A stretch of DNA of 64,000 nt from Flavobacterium silvaticum (GCF_012911565.1 NZ_JAAMPU010000102.1:62001-126000); one strand, 5' to 3'; shown: positions 1 through 10,509, numbered from the stretch's first letter. The notes: generated from the letters alone by a model not told the origin. A program made the numbers and translations.

Positions 1-171
1 GTTTGATTCCGTAATATGGTACATGTTGCCCTGTGAATCCCGGACAACTGACCTGACCATATTGTAAGATGCCGAACCGTTGTAGACACCGCCGGCAGCT
101 ACCCATTCAAAATTCTGGGCCGAAGTCAGCGCAAAAACAAAAAGCGATAAAAGCAGCAACATTCTTTTCAT
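1..171 (-). CDS. Secreted protein, N-terminal fragment (runs off window)
   Basis: Reading the minus strand from an ATG at 171 gives an open frame to the window edge. It starts with Met-Lys-Arg and a hydrophobic stretch ending in Thr-Ser-Ala-Gln, a typical Sec signal peptide of Bacteroidota. The mature part begins NFEWVAAGG and continues with a segment like the D-x-x-G-N-x-Y unit of beta-propeller repeat proteins. That is the same style as the next gene upstream in transcription (stop at 174), which ends only two bases before this start. The two are therefore probably co-transcribed and related. The C-terminus and any sorting tail lie outside the window. Confidence 0.7.
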   Translation of the reverse strand, partial: MKRMLLLLSLFVFALTSAQNFEWVAAGGVYNGSASYNMVRSVVRDSQGNMYHITESN

Positions 172-173
172 GA

Positions 174-1844
174 TTATTTTTTTAGGATTTTAAAGGAAGC
201 AGAAACAGATTTCAATAAATAAGCTCCGCTGGAAAGACCGGACATATCGATTTGGGTTGTAAATGCAGGATAAGACGATAATTTCCTGCCGGTTATGTCA
301 AACAATTCGACCGGTGTATCTATTCCTTTCAGATAGACAATGTCATACGCCGGGTTCGGATATATGCCGGTTATTGAGGCTGTACCATCATCTTTAATTC
401 CCAATGTTTCAACTTCGTATTTAGCAAGAAAGGCCTGGCTGTATTCTTCTGAGGAAATCGTGATTTCAAAAGGCGGACGATCCGGGAAGGCAAAATTCGT
501 AGTCGTCGTGAATTGTCCGCCAACGTAAAGCGTATCATTCGTTAAGATTACGCCTCCGGCATCGTCATTCTGCCGTTGTTTGAAACCTTCATCATCACTG
601 CCTATTGCAATTGCCGATTTGATTTGGCCATCCGTATCATAAAGCGCCACATAAATGTCAGATGAACCCGTGAGCGTAATTTCGTCCGGACCGGAAAAAG
701 ATTTGAACGTAATATCTTCATCGAATAACCCCGAAATGGCCGAATTACCTGCGTCATCCACAGCTAAATGTCTCGCCCATGGACTGCGATCCGGATCGCT
801 CGAATCGACTACCCATTGATAATTGCCATCAGCATCGTATTTGGACAGGAAAAGACTTTCATACAGGACGACACCCGGAACCAGGACTTCGTTTTCAGAA
901 GGATCTGCATCGAATGGATCGGTGTAATTGCCAAAGACATAAACGTTTCCGTCGGCATCCATATCGACGGCTTTTCCGGAAATTGACGTAAAAGGATCTG
1001 TCGATTCCAGGATTCCGGCCCATACGTAAGCGCCGTCAGTAGTATATTTTGCAACAAAAGCGGCTGTGTTTTCACTGGCTTTGATGGCTTCGGCAGCTGA
1101 CGGATCAAAATCTGAACTGCCTTTGAAGGCTCCGGTCAGCGCAATAAAGCCATCGCGAACGGACAGGCTTTCCCCAACGGTGGTGTCGATGTCTGTTACC
1201 AGTCCAAATCCCCACAGATGCGTTCCGTCAGGAGCATATGCCGAGAGAAATGCGTTTTGATCGAGGCTTCCGGTAATGACCGCTTGCGAATCAGTAATGT
1301 CAAGGTCGCCGCTTTCGCGAAAAAAGCCGGTGGCATACAGGTTTCCGGCTGCGTCAAAATCGATGTCGTTGGTAACCGCGTTCTGGCCGTTGATGGTTCC
1401 GCCCCATAAAAAGTTTCCGTCCGGATCATATTTGGCGATAAAACCGTCGCCATCGCTGGTGGCCATGAATTCATTTTCAGACGGATCCAGATCAAAATCA
1501 ATATAGCTATAGCCGCAAATGGCAACATTTCCGTCAGTATCTGCAGCCACCGAATTGATGTAGACAAAGTTATCGTTGGAAAAAGGTTTTATCCAGAGTA
1601 AGTTTCCGGCCGCATCATATTTGGCGATGAAAAGCGTAAAAGAACCATTTGGTAAAATGGTGTTCCCAAACTGAGCCTGGTTGCTGTAGAATCCACCAAC
1701 ATATATGTTTCCATTCTGGTCTTTGTCCAGTGCGGTGATCCCGTCTGAATAGTCTGAGCCACCGGTTCTGACCCAGCTTACCTGAGGCGATTGTGAAAAA
1801 GCCGTCGCAGTTATCAAAAAAATCAAAAAGTAAAAATGTTTCAT
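174..1844 (-). CDS. T9SS-sorted secreted beta-propeller repeat protein
   Basis: This 556-residue protein has a signal peptide (MKHFYFLIFLITATAFS-Q). A long series of SBBP-like repeats follows, each with the pattern D-x-x-G-N-x-Y/W-x-x-G-x-F, including many F-L-x-K-Y-D-x-D-G-N units. The last about 70 residues match a type A T9SS sorting domain: G-I-Y-P-N-P-A near the start, E-L-F-D-I-T-G-R-K in the middle, L-S-S-G-A-Y-L-L-K and a basic end. This implies export through the Sec and type IX systems and anchoring on, or release from, the cell surface. The ligand is unknown. It sits two bases upstream of the partial secreted protein at the window edge, so the two likely form an operon. Confidence 0.85.
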   Translation of the reverse strand: MKHFYFLIFLITATAFSQSPQVSWVRTGGSDYSDGITALDKDQNGNIYVGGFYSNQAQFGNTILPNGSFTLFIAKYDAAGNLLWIKPFSNDNFVYINSVAADTDGNVAICGYSYIDFDLDPSENEFMATSDGDGFIAKYDPDGNFLWGGTINGQNAVTNDIDFDAAGNLYATGFFRESGDLDITDSQAVITGSLDQNAFLSAYAPDGTHLWGFGLVTDIDTTVGESLSVRDGFIALTGAFKGSSDFDPSAAEAIKASENTAAFVAKYTTDGAYVWAGILESTDPFTSISGKAVDMDADGNVYVFGNYTDPFDADPSENEVLVPGVVLYESLFLSKYDADGNYQWVVDSSDPDRSPWARHLAVDDAGNSAISGLFDEDITFKSFSGPDEITLTGSSDIYVALYDTDGQIKSAIAIGSDDEGFKQRQNDDAGGVILTNDTLYVGGQFTTTTNFAFPDRPPFEITISSEEYSQAFLAKYEVETLGIKDDGTASITGIYPNPAYDIVYLKGIDTPVELFDITGRKLSSYPAFTTQIDMSGLSSGAYLLKSVSASFKILKK

Positions 1845-2052
1845 AATTGTAGCAGATTGGTTGGTGATAGGATTTTAGATTTGGGTAAAGGTCGTTTTGC
1901 ACCCAACAAGCCACAATACGCAATTAAGGGTATGGAATTCAGCGATTAACACATTTGCGGTAATCTGCCAAGCTTCATATACGTCGTTTGGCGTATGTGT
2001 GCTGATTTCCAAAACCGCAATTGCCTATATTTGATCAAACTACAGAACCTTC

Positions 2053-4820
2053 ATGCGCTTCTTATTTTCACTGTTGCTGATTCCCATTTTGGGATTTTCA
2101 CAACTTTCCCAGTATGTGAACCCGTTTATAGGTACGGGCGGTCACGGGCATACTTTTCCGGGAGCGACATTGCCGTTCGGAATGGTCAGCTTTCGCCGGA
2201 TACCAGAATCGATGGCAGTTGGGACGGCTGTTCCGGATATCACTATTCAGATTCGGTGATTTACGGATTTTCCCATACCCATTTGAGCGGAACCGGGGTT
2301 TCGGATTATGGCGATATCATGCTTATGCCTACGATGGATGAACCGAATCTGGATAAAACAGCCTATTCGTCATCGTTTTCACATGACAATGAAAAAGCAT
2401 CGGCCGGATTTTATTCGGTGGTTCTGGATAAGTTTGGGATTGATGTAAAGCTGACAGCATCGACACGCGTCGGATTCCATGAATACACTTTTACTAAATC
2501 GGGTCAGGCGAATATCATACTCGATCTGAACCATCGCGACCAACTATTGATGGGCGAGGTCAGGATCATCGATAGCAAGACAATTGAAGTCTATCGGAAT
2601 TCATCTGCCTGGGCACAAAACCAGAAAATTTTCGCGCGTATCGAGTTTGACCGACCTATGAAAGCCACCAAAGTCAACAACAATGCTTTTGCTCCGGCAA
2701 AACTTACCGACACTTTTTTCGCCGGAAGCCTGTTGTCCATCGCATTTTCATCCGAAGTCAAAAAAGGGGAAACCATAAAAGTGAAAGTCGCCTTATCGCC
2801 GACCAGCGTGGAAGGAGCGGTAAAGAATATGAGTGAAATCAAAGGCTGGGATTTCAAAAAGATCAAAGCAGATGCAGAAAAAGCATGGAACGATCAGCTT
2901 TCTAAAATCGAAATACCTACTTCAGATAAACAAAAAGCCACCATTTTCTATTCGGCCTTATATCACACGATGATCCAACCTAATATCGCCCAGGATATCG
3001 ACGGCAACTACCGCGGACGAGATGATAAAATCCACGAAGCAAAAGATTTTGACTATTACAGCGTCTTTTCGCTCTGGGATACGTTCCGTGCAGCGCATCC
3101 GTTGTACACGCTTATCGAAAAGAAGCGCACGGCCGATTTCATCAATACATTCCTCGCACAATACGAACAAGGCGGGCGGCTTCCGGTTTGGGAACTCGCT
3201 TCGAATGAAACCGATTGCATGATTGGCTATCATTCGGTTTCCGTCATGGCCGATGCGATGGTCAAAGGAATCGAAGGTTTTGATTACGAAAAGGCTTTTG
3301 AGGCGGCAAAACACAGTGCGATGCTTGATCATTTGGGATTGGATGCGTATAAAAAACGCGGTTTCATATCTATCGACGACGAACACGAATCGGTTTCCAA
3401 GACTCTTGAATACGCTTATGACGACTGGTGCATCGCGCAAATGGCTTATATGCTCAACAAACCAGATGATTACCGGTATTTCATGAAACGGTCGCAAAGC
3501 TGGAAGAACCTGTTCGATCCCGAAACCAAGCACATGCGGCCAAAGAAAAATGGCGGTTGGGACAAACCATTTGATCCGCGCGAAGTGAATAATAATTTTA
3601 CTGAAGGGAATTCGTGGCAATACTCGTTTTTTGTGCCTCAGGACATTGAAGGAATGATTGCGGCCTATGGCGGAAAAGATGCGTTTGAGGCGAAATTGGA
3701 TCAAATGTTTTCTGAACCATCGGCAACAACGGGACGCGAACAGGTCGATATTACCGGATTGATCGGGCAATATGCACACGGAAATGAGCCGAGCCATCAT
3801 ATGGTTTATCTGTACAACTATATAGGAAAGCCCGAAAAGGCGAACGAAAAAGTCAGGTTCATACTCGATAATTTCTACAAGAATGCACCCGATGGTTTGA
3901 TTGGTAATGAAGATTGCGGACAGATGAGTGCGTGGTATGTGCTGAGTTCGATTGGATTATATGATGTCACACCGGGAAGTGGCAAATGGGATTGGACAGG
4001 ATTGTATTTTAAGAATGTGAAGTTAAATGTTGACGGAAAGATAATTCCCGTTTCGAACCAATTAGATTATTTTCGAAATCAGAGACCTGAACGTCAATTG
4101 GTATATGATACCATCATTGCTGTTCCCGCCATTGAATCATCAGGGAAATCGTTTAAAGACAGAACCCTTATCTCCTTTTCTTCGCCTGATCCGGCAATGG
4201 AATATGAATACCGAATAAATAGCCACAACAGTTACTTCAGGATATTTTTTAAACCGTTAGAGATTTTGAAAACGAGTGAGATTGAATTTTACGCCTCAGA
4301 CAGAAACGGAAAAGTAAGCGATACCGTCTCCGCTACATTCTACAAAAAACCGAATGATTTCTCCATCGATATCAAATCCAAATACAATCCTCAGTATCAC
4401 GCTGGCGGCCCGGATGGTTTGCTCGACGGTATTTTAGGTTCCGAAAACTGGCGAAAAGGCGACTGGCAAGGCTATCAGGGACAGGATTTTGAAGCAGTTG
4501 TCGATTTGAAAAAAAGTCTGGAAATTTCATCTGTCGATGCACGATTTCTCCAGGATAGCCGAGCATGGATCGTGATGCCGACATCGGTGGATTATTTTGT
4601 GTCCGATGACAATGTGGATTTCCGTTTGGTAAAAACGATAAAAAATACCATCGATGCTAAAAATCCGGACGTCCAGATAAAAGATTTTGCAGCTGAATTT
4701 CCATCGGCGCAAGCCAGATATGTCAAGATCATTGCGAAGAATTTTGGCAAATTGCCAGAGTGGCACCAAGGTTCAGGAGGCGAGGCTTTCATTTTTATCG
4801 ACGAGATAACCATTAAATAA
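2053..4820 (+). pseudogene. GH92 alpha-mannosidase with C-terminal discoidin-like domain, frameshifted
   Basis: The frame from ATG 2053 encodes a signal peptide (MRFLFSLLLIPILGFS) and the GH92 start YVNPFIGTGGHGHTFPGA-LPFGMV. It then loses homology at about 2187. The family sequence resumes at once in another frame as Q-L-S-P-D-T-R-I-D-G-S-W and stays open to 4820. Restoring one base (GTCAG to GTCCAG, near 2185-2189) joins the halves into about 922 residues. The body has GH92 hallmarks such as GNEPSHH and GNEDCGQMSAWY. The last about 145 residues look like an F5/8 type C carbohydrate-binding domain. GH92 enzymes are exo-alpha-mannosidases acting on N-glycans or mannans. A -7-like TATATTTG lies at 2026-2033. 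This may be a true recent pseudogene or a sequencing error, because the rest shows no decay. Confidence 0.85.
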
Positions 4821-4826
4821 CCAGTG

Positions 4827-5609
4827 ATGAAAAACCCCGAAAATATTAACGTTGGCGTGCTTCAGATGAAATTGGAATGGGAAAATCCATCAGTAAATAG
4901 AAACTTTATCGATGTAAAACTGGCTGAATTCCAAGGTGAATTGGATTTGCTCGTACTTCCGGAAATGTTTTCGACGGGATTTACCATGAAACCGGAATCT
5001 GTCGCCGAAACCATGGATGGTGAAACGGTTCAATGGATGAAACGAAAAGCAGCTGAATACAACATTTCCATTGCCGGAAGCCTTGTCATTAGTGAAAACG
5101 GGAACTTTTACAACCGATTGATCGTTGCTGATGTATCCGGAAATCTCAGCCAATACGACAAAAGGCATTTGTTTACGCTTTCAGGTGAAAATGAACGTTA
5201 TACAAGCGGAAACAATCGTGTGATTGTTAAGGTTGGTGCTTTCAGGATTTGCCTCCAGATTTGTTACGATTTGCGATTTCCGGCTTTTTCGAGATTCAAT
5301 GATGATTACGATGCGCTAGTCTATGTCGCCAATTGGCCCGCGCCGCGAATTCTGGCCTGGGAAACATTGCTGAAAGCACGCGCCATAGAGAATATATCGT
5401 ATGTAATTGGGGTGAATCGAATCGGTTCAGACCCGAATGGTTTGGAATATACCGGCCAATCCCAGATTGTCGATTTTGCTGGAAACGCTTTAATACAGGC
5501 GTTTGGGGAAGGAGGTATTTTTGTGGCGCAATTGGACAAAACAGATTTGGATACTTTCCGCAAGAAATTCGGGTTTTTGGACGATCGCGACGAAATTACG
5601 GTAAGGTAA
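4827..5609 (+). CDS. Omega-amidase (nitrilase superfamily, YafV/Nit2-like)
   Basis: This 260-residue carbon-nitrogen hydrolase carries the nitrilase triad: Glu46 in LPEMFSTGF, Lys112 in YDKRHLF and Cys146 in QICYDLRFP. The FSTGF context and short length fit omega-amidases, which hydrolyse alpha-ketoglutaramate or alpha-ketosuccinamate and are linked to methionine salvage and transamination. The protein is cytoplasmic with no signal peptide. A GTG at 4824 directly precedes ATG 4827. I chose the ATG, seven bases after the mannosidase stop, so the two genes may be co-transcribed. The 3' end overlaps the convergent lipoprotein gene by 14 bases. Confidence 0.88.
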   Translation: MKNPENINVGVLQMKLEWENPSVNRNFIDVKLAEFQGELDLLVLPEMFSTGFTMKPESVAETMDGETVQWMKRKAAEYNISIAGSLVISENGNFYNRLIVADVSGNLSQYDKRHLFTLSGENERYTSGNNRVIVKVGAFRICLQICYDLRFPAFSRFNDDYDALVYVANWPAPRILAWETLLKARAIENISYVIGVNRIGSDPNGLEYTGQSQIVDFAGNALIQAFGEGGIFVAQLDKTDLDTFRKKFGFLDDRDEITVR

Positions 5610-7200
5610 ACGGTTGTTCGACATCCCAATTGGAGCGGACTTCTATTTCTTTTGGAAAATAGATGACTTCTTCAGGCTGTATTTTTTGGAGATAATTACC
5701 TGAATCCCAACGTTTGTTCTTGTTGTCGTCATAAATGATGCGAAGTGTGTATTTGTTAGGCTCCAACGCATTGAAATCTACCGTGGTTTCTTTTTCGGTG
5801 TAGGCTGTAGCCTGAACATTTCCTTTGGCATCAGTAAGCTCTACGACAATAGGGAAACGATTTGCATTTTCGAGCTTTACCCTCAAATTCCCGAATTCAG
5901 ACAGTTCCTTGGTCGTAGCCGAGTATTTTAGCGTATCGTTGACGGTTCCGTAAAAATCGGTTATGGCACCTGGAAACAGACGCATGGAATATTTTTCGGA
6001 CGGCTGTTTGTCAAAGATAAACGTGATTTGTTTGGTGAACTTGTCATATTCGGTCTTGAATTCGACTTTTGAGGAATCTTTGCGAATAAGCGTTATTTTG
6101 GATTCGTCAATCTTATCAACCGGAATGCTCGATTCTATTTTGAGATTATCGCGGAACGAAAATTTGCCAACCTTTTTAAATGAAAGCGAATCTTTTTTCT
6201 GGTCTTTGATTTTGGTGTAGAAATTCTTGATGTAATCTCCTTTTTTGATTGAGATGCCTAAAGAATCTGCTTTTATCTTTGGGAACCAAATATTTACGGA
6301 ATCTTTGTCTGGAAATTTCGTCACTTCGGACTTTAGTATTTCTTCTCCGTTCTTTACCGTGACTTCAACGTTTTCCGGATTTCCTTCATAACCCATAAGC
6401 AATTTATGTCCGGCATCAAGCGTGGGTTTGAGTGCTTTGAATTTGACATCTTCCTTGAAAAGATCAATCTGGAAAAGGGTGTCGTTCGGAAGTGTGATCA
6501 ACTCTTTGCGGAAACCTATTTTATCCGATTTGGGCTGATAGGTGTTATTGCCGCTCTTGTCCTTGAGCGCAATCAGCAGGTATTTTCCTTCCTTAAGATT
6601 CTCCAGCTTCCATGTGGTAAGGCTGTCGAGCGTATTGGTTACATAACGCGGCGGTTTTTTGTAGATGATGGAATCGGTGAAATTCTCATCGACCTCGTAT
6701 AGCATGACCGACACGAAATTATCGGCTTTTTTGTTGTACGCATCCGTAATCCGTCCGGCCAATTGAAGCGAATCGACATATGTTCCGGTCGAAAAAACAT
6801 ACTTGAACTGCGGGTACATATTGCCTTCGTTATTGTCCTGGATGCTTTGCCCGAAGTTGAAACTATATGTGGTATTCGGCTTTAAAGTGTCTTTGATGGT
6901 GATGGTAAACAGCTTCGAAGCAGTAGTGGGTGAAATTACCGGAGGCGTTTTCATGGGAGGAGAAACCACCAATTGTTTGTTGATGTCTTTGAGTTTCACC
7001 AATTCATCGAATGACAATTTGATCACTTTTCCGTCAAAGCTGGTGCTGTAATTCTTAGGGATGCTTCCGGTAAGTACTGGCGGAATGGTATCTTTTAAGC
7101 CGCCGGTGATGCTGCCGCGTTTGGCACATCCGGTCAAAACCAAAAGTAGAATAAGCAATAGGGAAAGCGATGATCTCAATGCTGCGGAATTTAGGCACAA
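5596..7200 (-). CDS. Ig-like domain lipoprotein
   Basis: The protein has up to 534 residues. A hydrophobic signal ends in the lipobox L-T-G-C (Cys25 counting from a TTG at 7200). A second TTG at 7179 would give a more usual 17-residue leader, so the start is uncertain. The mature part opens with D-T-I-P-P-V-L and S-I-P-x-N-x-S-T, typical of Big_5-type Ig-like domains found in many Flavobacteriaceae lipoproteins. Long beta-rich sequence follows. It is probably anchored in the outer membrane; its role is unknown. It lies 52 bases downstream of comF on the same strand, consistent with co-transcription. Confidence 0.75.
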   Translation of the reverse strand: MCLNSAALRSSLSLLLILLLVLTGCAKRGSITGGLKDTIPPVLTGSIPKNYSTSFDGKVIKLSFDELVKLKDINKQLVVSPPMKTPPVISPTTASKLFTITIKDTLKPNTTYSFNFGQSIQDNNEGNMYPQFKYVFSTGTYVDSLQLAGRITDAYNKKADNFVSVMLYEVDENFTDSIIYKKPPRYVTNTLDSLTTWKLENLKEGKYLLIALKDKSGNNTYQPKSDKIGFRKELITLPNDTLFQIDLFKEDVKFKALKPTLDAGHKLLMGYEGNPENVEVTVKNGEEILKSEVTKFPDKDSVNIWFPKIKADSLGISIKKGDYIKNFYTKIKDQKKDSLSFKKVGKFSFRDNLKIESSIPVDKIDESKITLIRKDSSKVEFKTEYDKFTKQITFIFDKQPSEKYSMRLFPGAITDFYGTVNDTLKYSATTKELSEFGNLRVKLENANRFPIVVELTDAKGNVQATAYTEKETTVDFNALEPNKYTLRIIYDDNKNKRWDSGNYLQKIQPEEVIYFPKEIEVRSNWDVEQPFTLP

Positions 7201-7252
7201 AATAACGATATATTCTGCGGTGGTGAAGCCGTTTGTAAAAATTTATGACGTA

Positions 7253-7936
7253 TCAGGATTGTGAAAAGGCCATGCACGCAACGCTTATGCGGCAATTCCG
7301 GAGTTTATGCAAAGCCCGGATACAGTTTTCAAGTGTGGCTCCTGTGGTTAAAACATCGTCCACAATCAATAAATGGCAATCATAATATTCCGGATTATCA
7401 ATAGCTTCAAACAACTCCGATTTGAGCTGGGAACGGCTAAAAAGGTTTTTCTTTGTCTGTGTCGATGTGTTATAATTCCGAAATAGAATATTTTCAGCCA
7501 CTTTAATCCCTGTTTTTTGAGAAATGGTGTTTGCGAAAGTCGTGACTTGGTTGTATCCGCGTTTTTTGAGTTTCTTCGGATGTAACGGAACGGGAATGAT
7601 ATAGTCGATTCCGGACAACTGTTCCAATCGTTTTGCATCGGCACAAAACCACAAACCGAATAAGGTTCCTATTTCCTGCTTTCCCTGGTATTTCAACCGA
7701 TGGATGCAATTCTTGACAATTCCTTCTTTTTGATAGGACAACATACATTGTACGGATTCCACCTCGACACGTCCATAGAATTTGGTAAAAGCTTCGTTTT
7801 GAGGTAAATGCTCGTGTCTCGTAAAAGGTATTTCATGTCTGCAGCGCAAACACAAAAGAGCTTCTGAAGGCGATAGGATTTTTTTGCAACCCGAACAAAG
7901 TTCCGGGAAGAACAGGTGGAGTAAGGCGTGTAACAT
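7253..7936 (-). CDS. comF: ComF family phosphoribosyltransferase-like protein
   Basis: This 227-residue protein has the ComF arrangement. An N-terminal double zinc-knuckle (C-S-G-C near residue 17, C-L-R-C near residue 32) is followed by a phosphoribosyltransferase fold with the PRPP-binding motif LLIVDDVLTTGAT near the C-terminus and the family signature IIPVPLHPKKLKKRGYNQ. ComF proteins help natural transformation, probably in handling incoming single-stranded DNA, and many are also annotated as amidophosphoribosyltransferase-like. The gene is divergent from glycyl-tRNA synthetase. Confidence 0.9.
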   Translation of the reverse strand: MLHALLHLFFPELCSGCKKILSPSEALLCLRCRHEIPFTRHEHLPQNEAFTKFYGRVEVESVQCMLSYQKEGIVKNCIHRLKYQGKQEIGTLFGLWFCADAKRLEQLSGIDYIIPVPLHPKKLKKRGYNQVTTFANTISQKTGIKVAENILFRNYNTSTQTKKNLFSRSQLKSELFEAIDNPEYYDCHLLIVDDVLTTGATLENCIRALHKLRNCRISVACMAFSQS

Positions 7937-7996
7937 GATTGAATGGCGTTTAAAAACCTAAAGATAAGGATTTTCGACTTAAATCTGCCGTATTCC

Positions 7997-8027
7997 TTTT
8001 GCCCTTGCGCGAGAATATTTACTTTCG
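7997..8027 (+). promoter_or_regulatory. Probable promoter of glycyl-tRNA synthetase
   Basis: A TTTTG box (7997-8001) and TACTTTCG (8020-8027) are separated by 18 bases. This fits the Bacteroidota sigma-ABfr pattern (-33 TTTG, -7 TAnnTTTG) with one mismatch. The ATG at 8057 would leave a leader of roughly 20-25 bases. The assignment rests on motif and spacing only. Confidence 0.55.
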
Positions 8028-8056
8028 CGTCTCAAATCAAAGCGCATTATTTTATC

Positions 8057-9601
8057 ATGTCGAAACCAGAGGATTTTTTCAAGAATGTGATTTCCCACGC
8101 CAAGGAATACGGGTTTATTTTTCCGTCGAGTGAAGTTTATGACGGTCTTAGCGCCGTTTACGATTACGGCCAGAACGGAGCCGAACTCAAGAAAAACCTT
8201 CGCGAATACTGGTGGAAAGCCATGGTTCAGTTGCATGATAATATTGTCGGCATCGATGCGGCTATCCTGATGCACCCGACCACGTGGAAAGCTTCAGGAC
8301 ACGTTGATGCGTTCAACGATCCGTTAATCGATAACAAAGATTCCAAAAAGCGTTTCCGTGCCGATACATTGGTCGAGGATTTCGCTGAAAAAATCAACCA
8401 GAAAGCGCAAAAAGAAATAGATAAAGCCCGTGAGCGTTTTGGTGATGCTTTCGATGAAGAGCAATTCGTGGCTACAAATGCGCGTGTAAAGGAATATAAA
8501 GATAAGCAGAAGGCGATTTTGACTCGTCTGGCACATTCGCTTGAGAATAATTTGCTCGCCGATGTAAAAGCGCTTATCGAAGAGCTTGAAATCGCCGATC
8601 CGGATACCGGTTCAAAAAACTGGACCGATGTGCGTCAGTTCAACCTCATGTTCGGGACAAAGCTTGGTGCATCTGCCGAAAATGCCATGGATTTGTACCT
8701 GCGTCCGGAAACGGCTCAGGGAATTTTCGTCAATTTCCTCAATGTCCAGAAATCGGGTAGGATGAAAGTTCCATTTGGTATCGCCCAGACCGGAAAAGCA
8801 TTCCGGAATGAAATCGTTGCGCGTCAGTTCATTTTCCGTATGCGCGAGTTCGAACAGATGGAAATGCAGTTTTTCGTGCGTCCGGGCGATGAGATGAAAT
8901 GGTACGAATACTGGAAAGAAACACGCCTCAAATGGCATTTGTCGCTTGGATTGGGACGTGAGAACTATCGTTTCCACGACCATGAAAAACTGGCTCATTA
9001 CGCCAATGCGGCTGCCGATATCGAATTCAAGTTTCCATTTGGATTCAAGGAACTCGAAGGAATTCATTCAAGAACAGATTTCGACTTGAAGGCTCATGAA
9101 GAATATTCGGGTAAAAAGCTTCAGTATTTCGATCCTGAACTCAATGAGAATTATACGCCTTATGTAGTTGAAACATCGGTAGGTTTGGATCGTTTATTCC
9201 TTGCCGTTTTCTCAAATTCTTTGAAGGAAGAAACGTTGGAAGATGGCTCTACGCGTACCGTCTTAGCTCTTCCGGCAGTGGTTTCTCCAATAAAAGCTGC
9301 GGTTCTTCCACTCGTCAAAAAAGATGGTTTGCCCGAGTTGGCAAAATCTATCGTTGAAGATTTGAAGTGGGATTTTAATGTGACATATGATGAAAAGGAT
9401 GCCGTCGGACGTCGTTATCGCCGTCAGGATGCGCTTGGAACGCCGTTTTGTATTACTGTTGACCATCAATCGCTGGAAGATAAAACCGTTACTATCCGTC
9501 ATCGTGATTCCATGAAACAGGATCGTGTGTCTGTTTCTTCATTGAGAAGCCTTATCCTTGAAGAAGTTGGAATGCACCGTTGGCTGACGAATTCACTTTA
9601 A
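8057..9601 (+). CDS. glyQS: Glycyl-tRNA synthetase, single-chain type
   Basis: This 514-residue class II synthetase charges tRNA-Gly. Family motifs are clear: the N-terminal YDYGQNGAELKKNL block, RPETAQGIFVNF, GIAQTGKAFRNEI, FRMREFEQMEMQFF and the C-terminal anticodon-binding domain with VGRRYRRQDALGTPFC. It is the alpha-2 form found in eukaryotes and many bacteria, not the two-subunit glyQ/glyS form. The open frame extends upstream to 7943, but the MSKPEDFF start at 8057 matches the family length and sits downstream of a good promoter. Its stop directly abuts the stop of the convergent P63C-like gene. Confidence 0.96.
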   Translation: MSKPEDFFKNVISHAKEYGFIFPSSEVYDGLSAVYDYGQNGAELKKNLREYWWKAMVQLHDNIVGIDAAILMHPTTWKASGHVDAFNDPLIDNKDSKKRFRADTLVEDFAEKINQKAQKEIDKARERFGDAFDEEQFVATNARVKEYKDKQKAILTRLAHSLENNLLADVKALIEELEIADPDTGSKNWTDVRQFNLMFGTKLGASAENAMDLYLRPETAQGIFVNFLNVQKSGRMKVPFGIAQTGKAFRNEIVARQFIFRMREFEQMEMQFFVRPGDEMKWYEYWKETRLKWHLSLGLGRENYRFHDHEKLAHYANAAADIEFKFPFGFKELEGIHSRTDFDLKAHEEYSGKKLQYFDPELNENYTPYVVETSVGLDRLFLAVFSNSLKEETLEDGSTRTVLALPAVVSPIKAAVLPLVKKDGLPELAKSIVEDLKWDFNVTYDEKDAVGRRYRRQDALGTPFCITVDHQSLEDKTVTIRHRDSMKQDRVSVSSLRSLILEEVGMHRWLTNSL

Positions 9602-10507
9602 TTAGAAGATCAATTCCTTAATTTCTGTTTCCTGTTCCGATAGTAGGATTGTTGGAACTGATATTTTGTGTATTTCCGTTGCTTCGGGCCTTATCGGGTA
9701 GATTTTATCCAGCAATTGATAAAGTACCGATTCGCTGTTGTTTGAGGTTACGATCAATGCCTTTATTGCCGTGAGTATTTCGGCTAAATCTTCATTCCCG
9801 ATAGTTTGGGCGCTGTAATTTTTACGCCTGTAGCTTCTTTTTGGGAGTTTTTGTCTCATGTCTTCGTAAACGGTATGTGGCAAGCGAGTAAAGACTACTT
9901 TCTGTAGTAATTCTGATAAATCGGAAATGATTCCATCACCTATTTCCCAGTCTAAGTTTCTTAATTCGAAGAGATGTTCGATAAAGTAGACAGGCAATGC
10001 CTTTATCCATTCATAACTTGAATCTCCGGATTTTTTTTTCAGCAATTCAGCTGTTTTTTCCAAAATCCTTGATTTATAAAAATTTTGTCCGCTGATTTCG
10101 GCTATGGCTATATGTAGCGGAATTATTTTGTTGGAGTTGAGAATATTTTCTGCCGTCGTCGCGATTTTTAAATCCAAGAATCCAATGTAGCCTTCCTCTT
10201 TTGCCTGAAGAATGAAACTACAAAGATCAAAGAACGTAGTTAGCGTGTACACTTCCTCTATGCTATTTTTTTTCCCGTTTTTGGATTTGATCAATTTCGG
10301 AGTCGTTATTTCTGTAATAAGCTTTTCCGGAACAAGGGTAAATTTTTGGAAGGTCATTAAATAATCTGCCAGCCAACCTGAAGAAGTACTGTAGCCGAAT
10401 AATTTCAAAACTGACTTTTTGGAGATGTAAGTCTCCTTAAAATCACAATATCCCTGGATTTTGTATGTGAACCAAGATGTAAAAGTTTGGGGCTTTCCGA
10501 ATAACAT
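9602..10507 (-). CDS. P63C-domain-like protein of unknown function
   Basis: This is a 301-residue protein. Residues about 165-270 resemble the P63C domain seen in phage, plasmid and transposon-associated proteins: a predicted helical W-I-K-A-L-P-V-Y-F-I-E-H-L-F-E-L segment, then V-x-x-R-L-P-x-x-V-Y-E-D-M-R-Q-K-L-P, R-R-K and L-A-E-I-L-x-A-I-K-A-L. The N-terminal part is not recognised. There is no signal peptide or membrane segment. It starts two bases after the stop of the upstream zinc-ribbon-like gene, so the pair forms a tight operon. GC content looks lower than in the flanking genes, suggesting acquisition. Its molecular function is not known. Confidence 0.6.
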   Translation of the reverse strand: MLFGKPQTFTSWFTYKIQGYCDFKETYISKKSVLKLFGYSTSSGWLADYLMTFQKFTLVPEKLITEITTPKLIKSKNGKKNSIEEVYTLTTFFDLCSFILQAKEEGYIGFLDLKIATTAENILNSNKIIPLHIAIAEISGQNFYKSRILEKTAELLKKKSGDSSYEWIKALPVYFIEHLFELRNLDWEIGDGIISDLSELLQKVVFTRLPHTVYEDMRQKLPKRSYRRKNYSAQTIGNEDLAEILTAIKALIVTSNNSESVLYQLLDKIYPIRPEATEIHKISVPTILLSEQETEIKELIF

Positions 10508-10509
10508 TG

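Noticed and set aside
2958..3800. 280-codon antisense open frame in the mannosidase gene
   Set aside because: It is a shadow of the GH92 coding frame; the translation has no domain and high Arg/Phe/His content.
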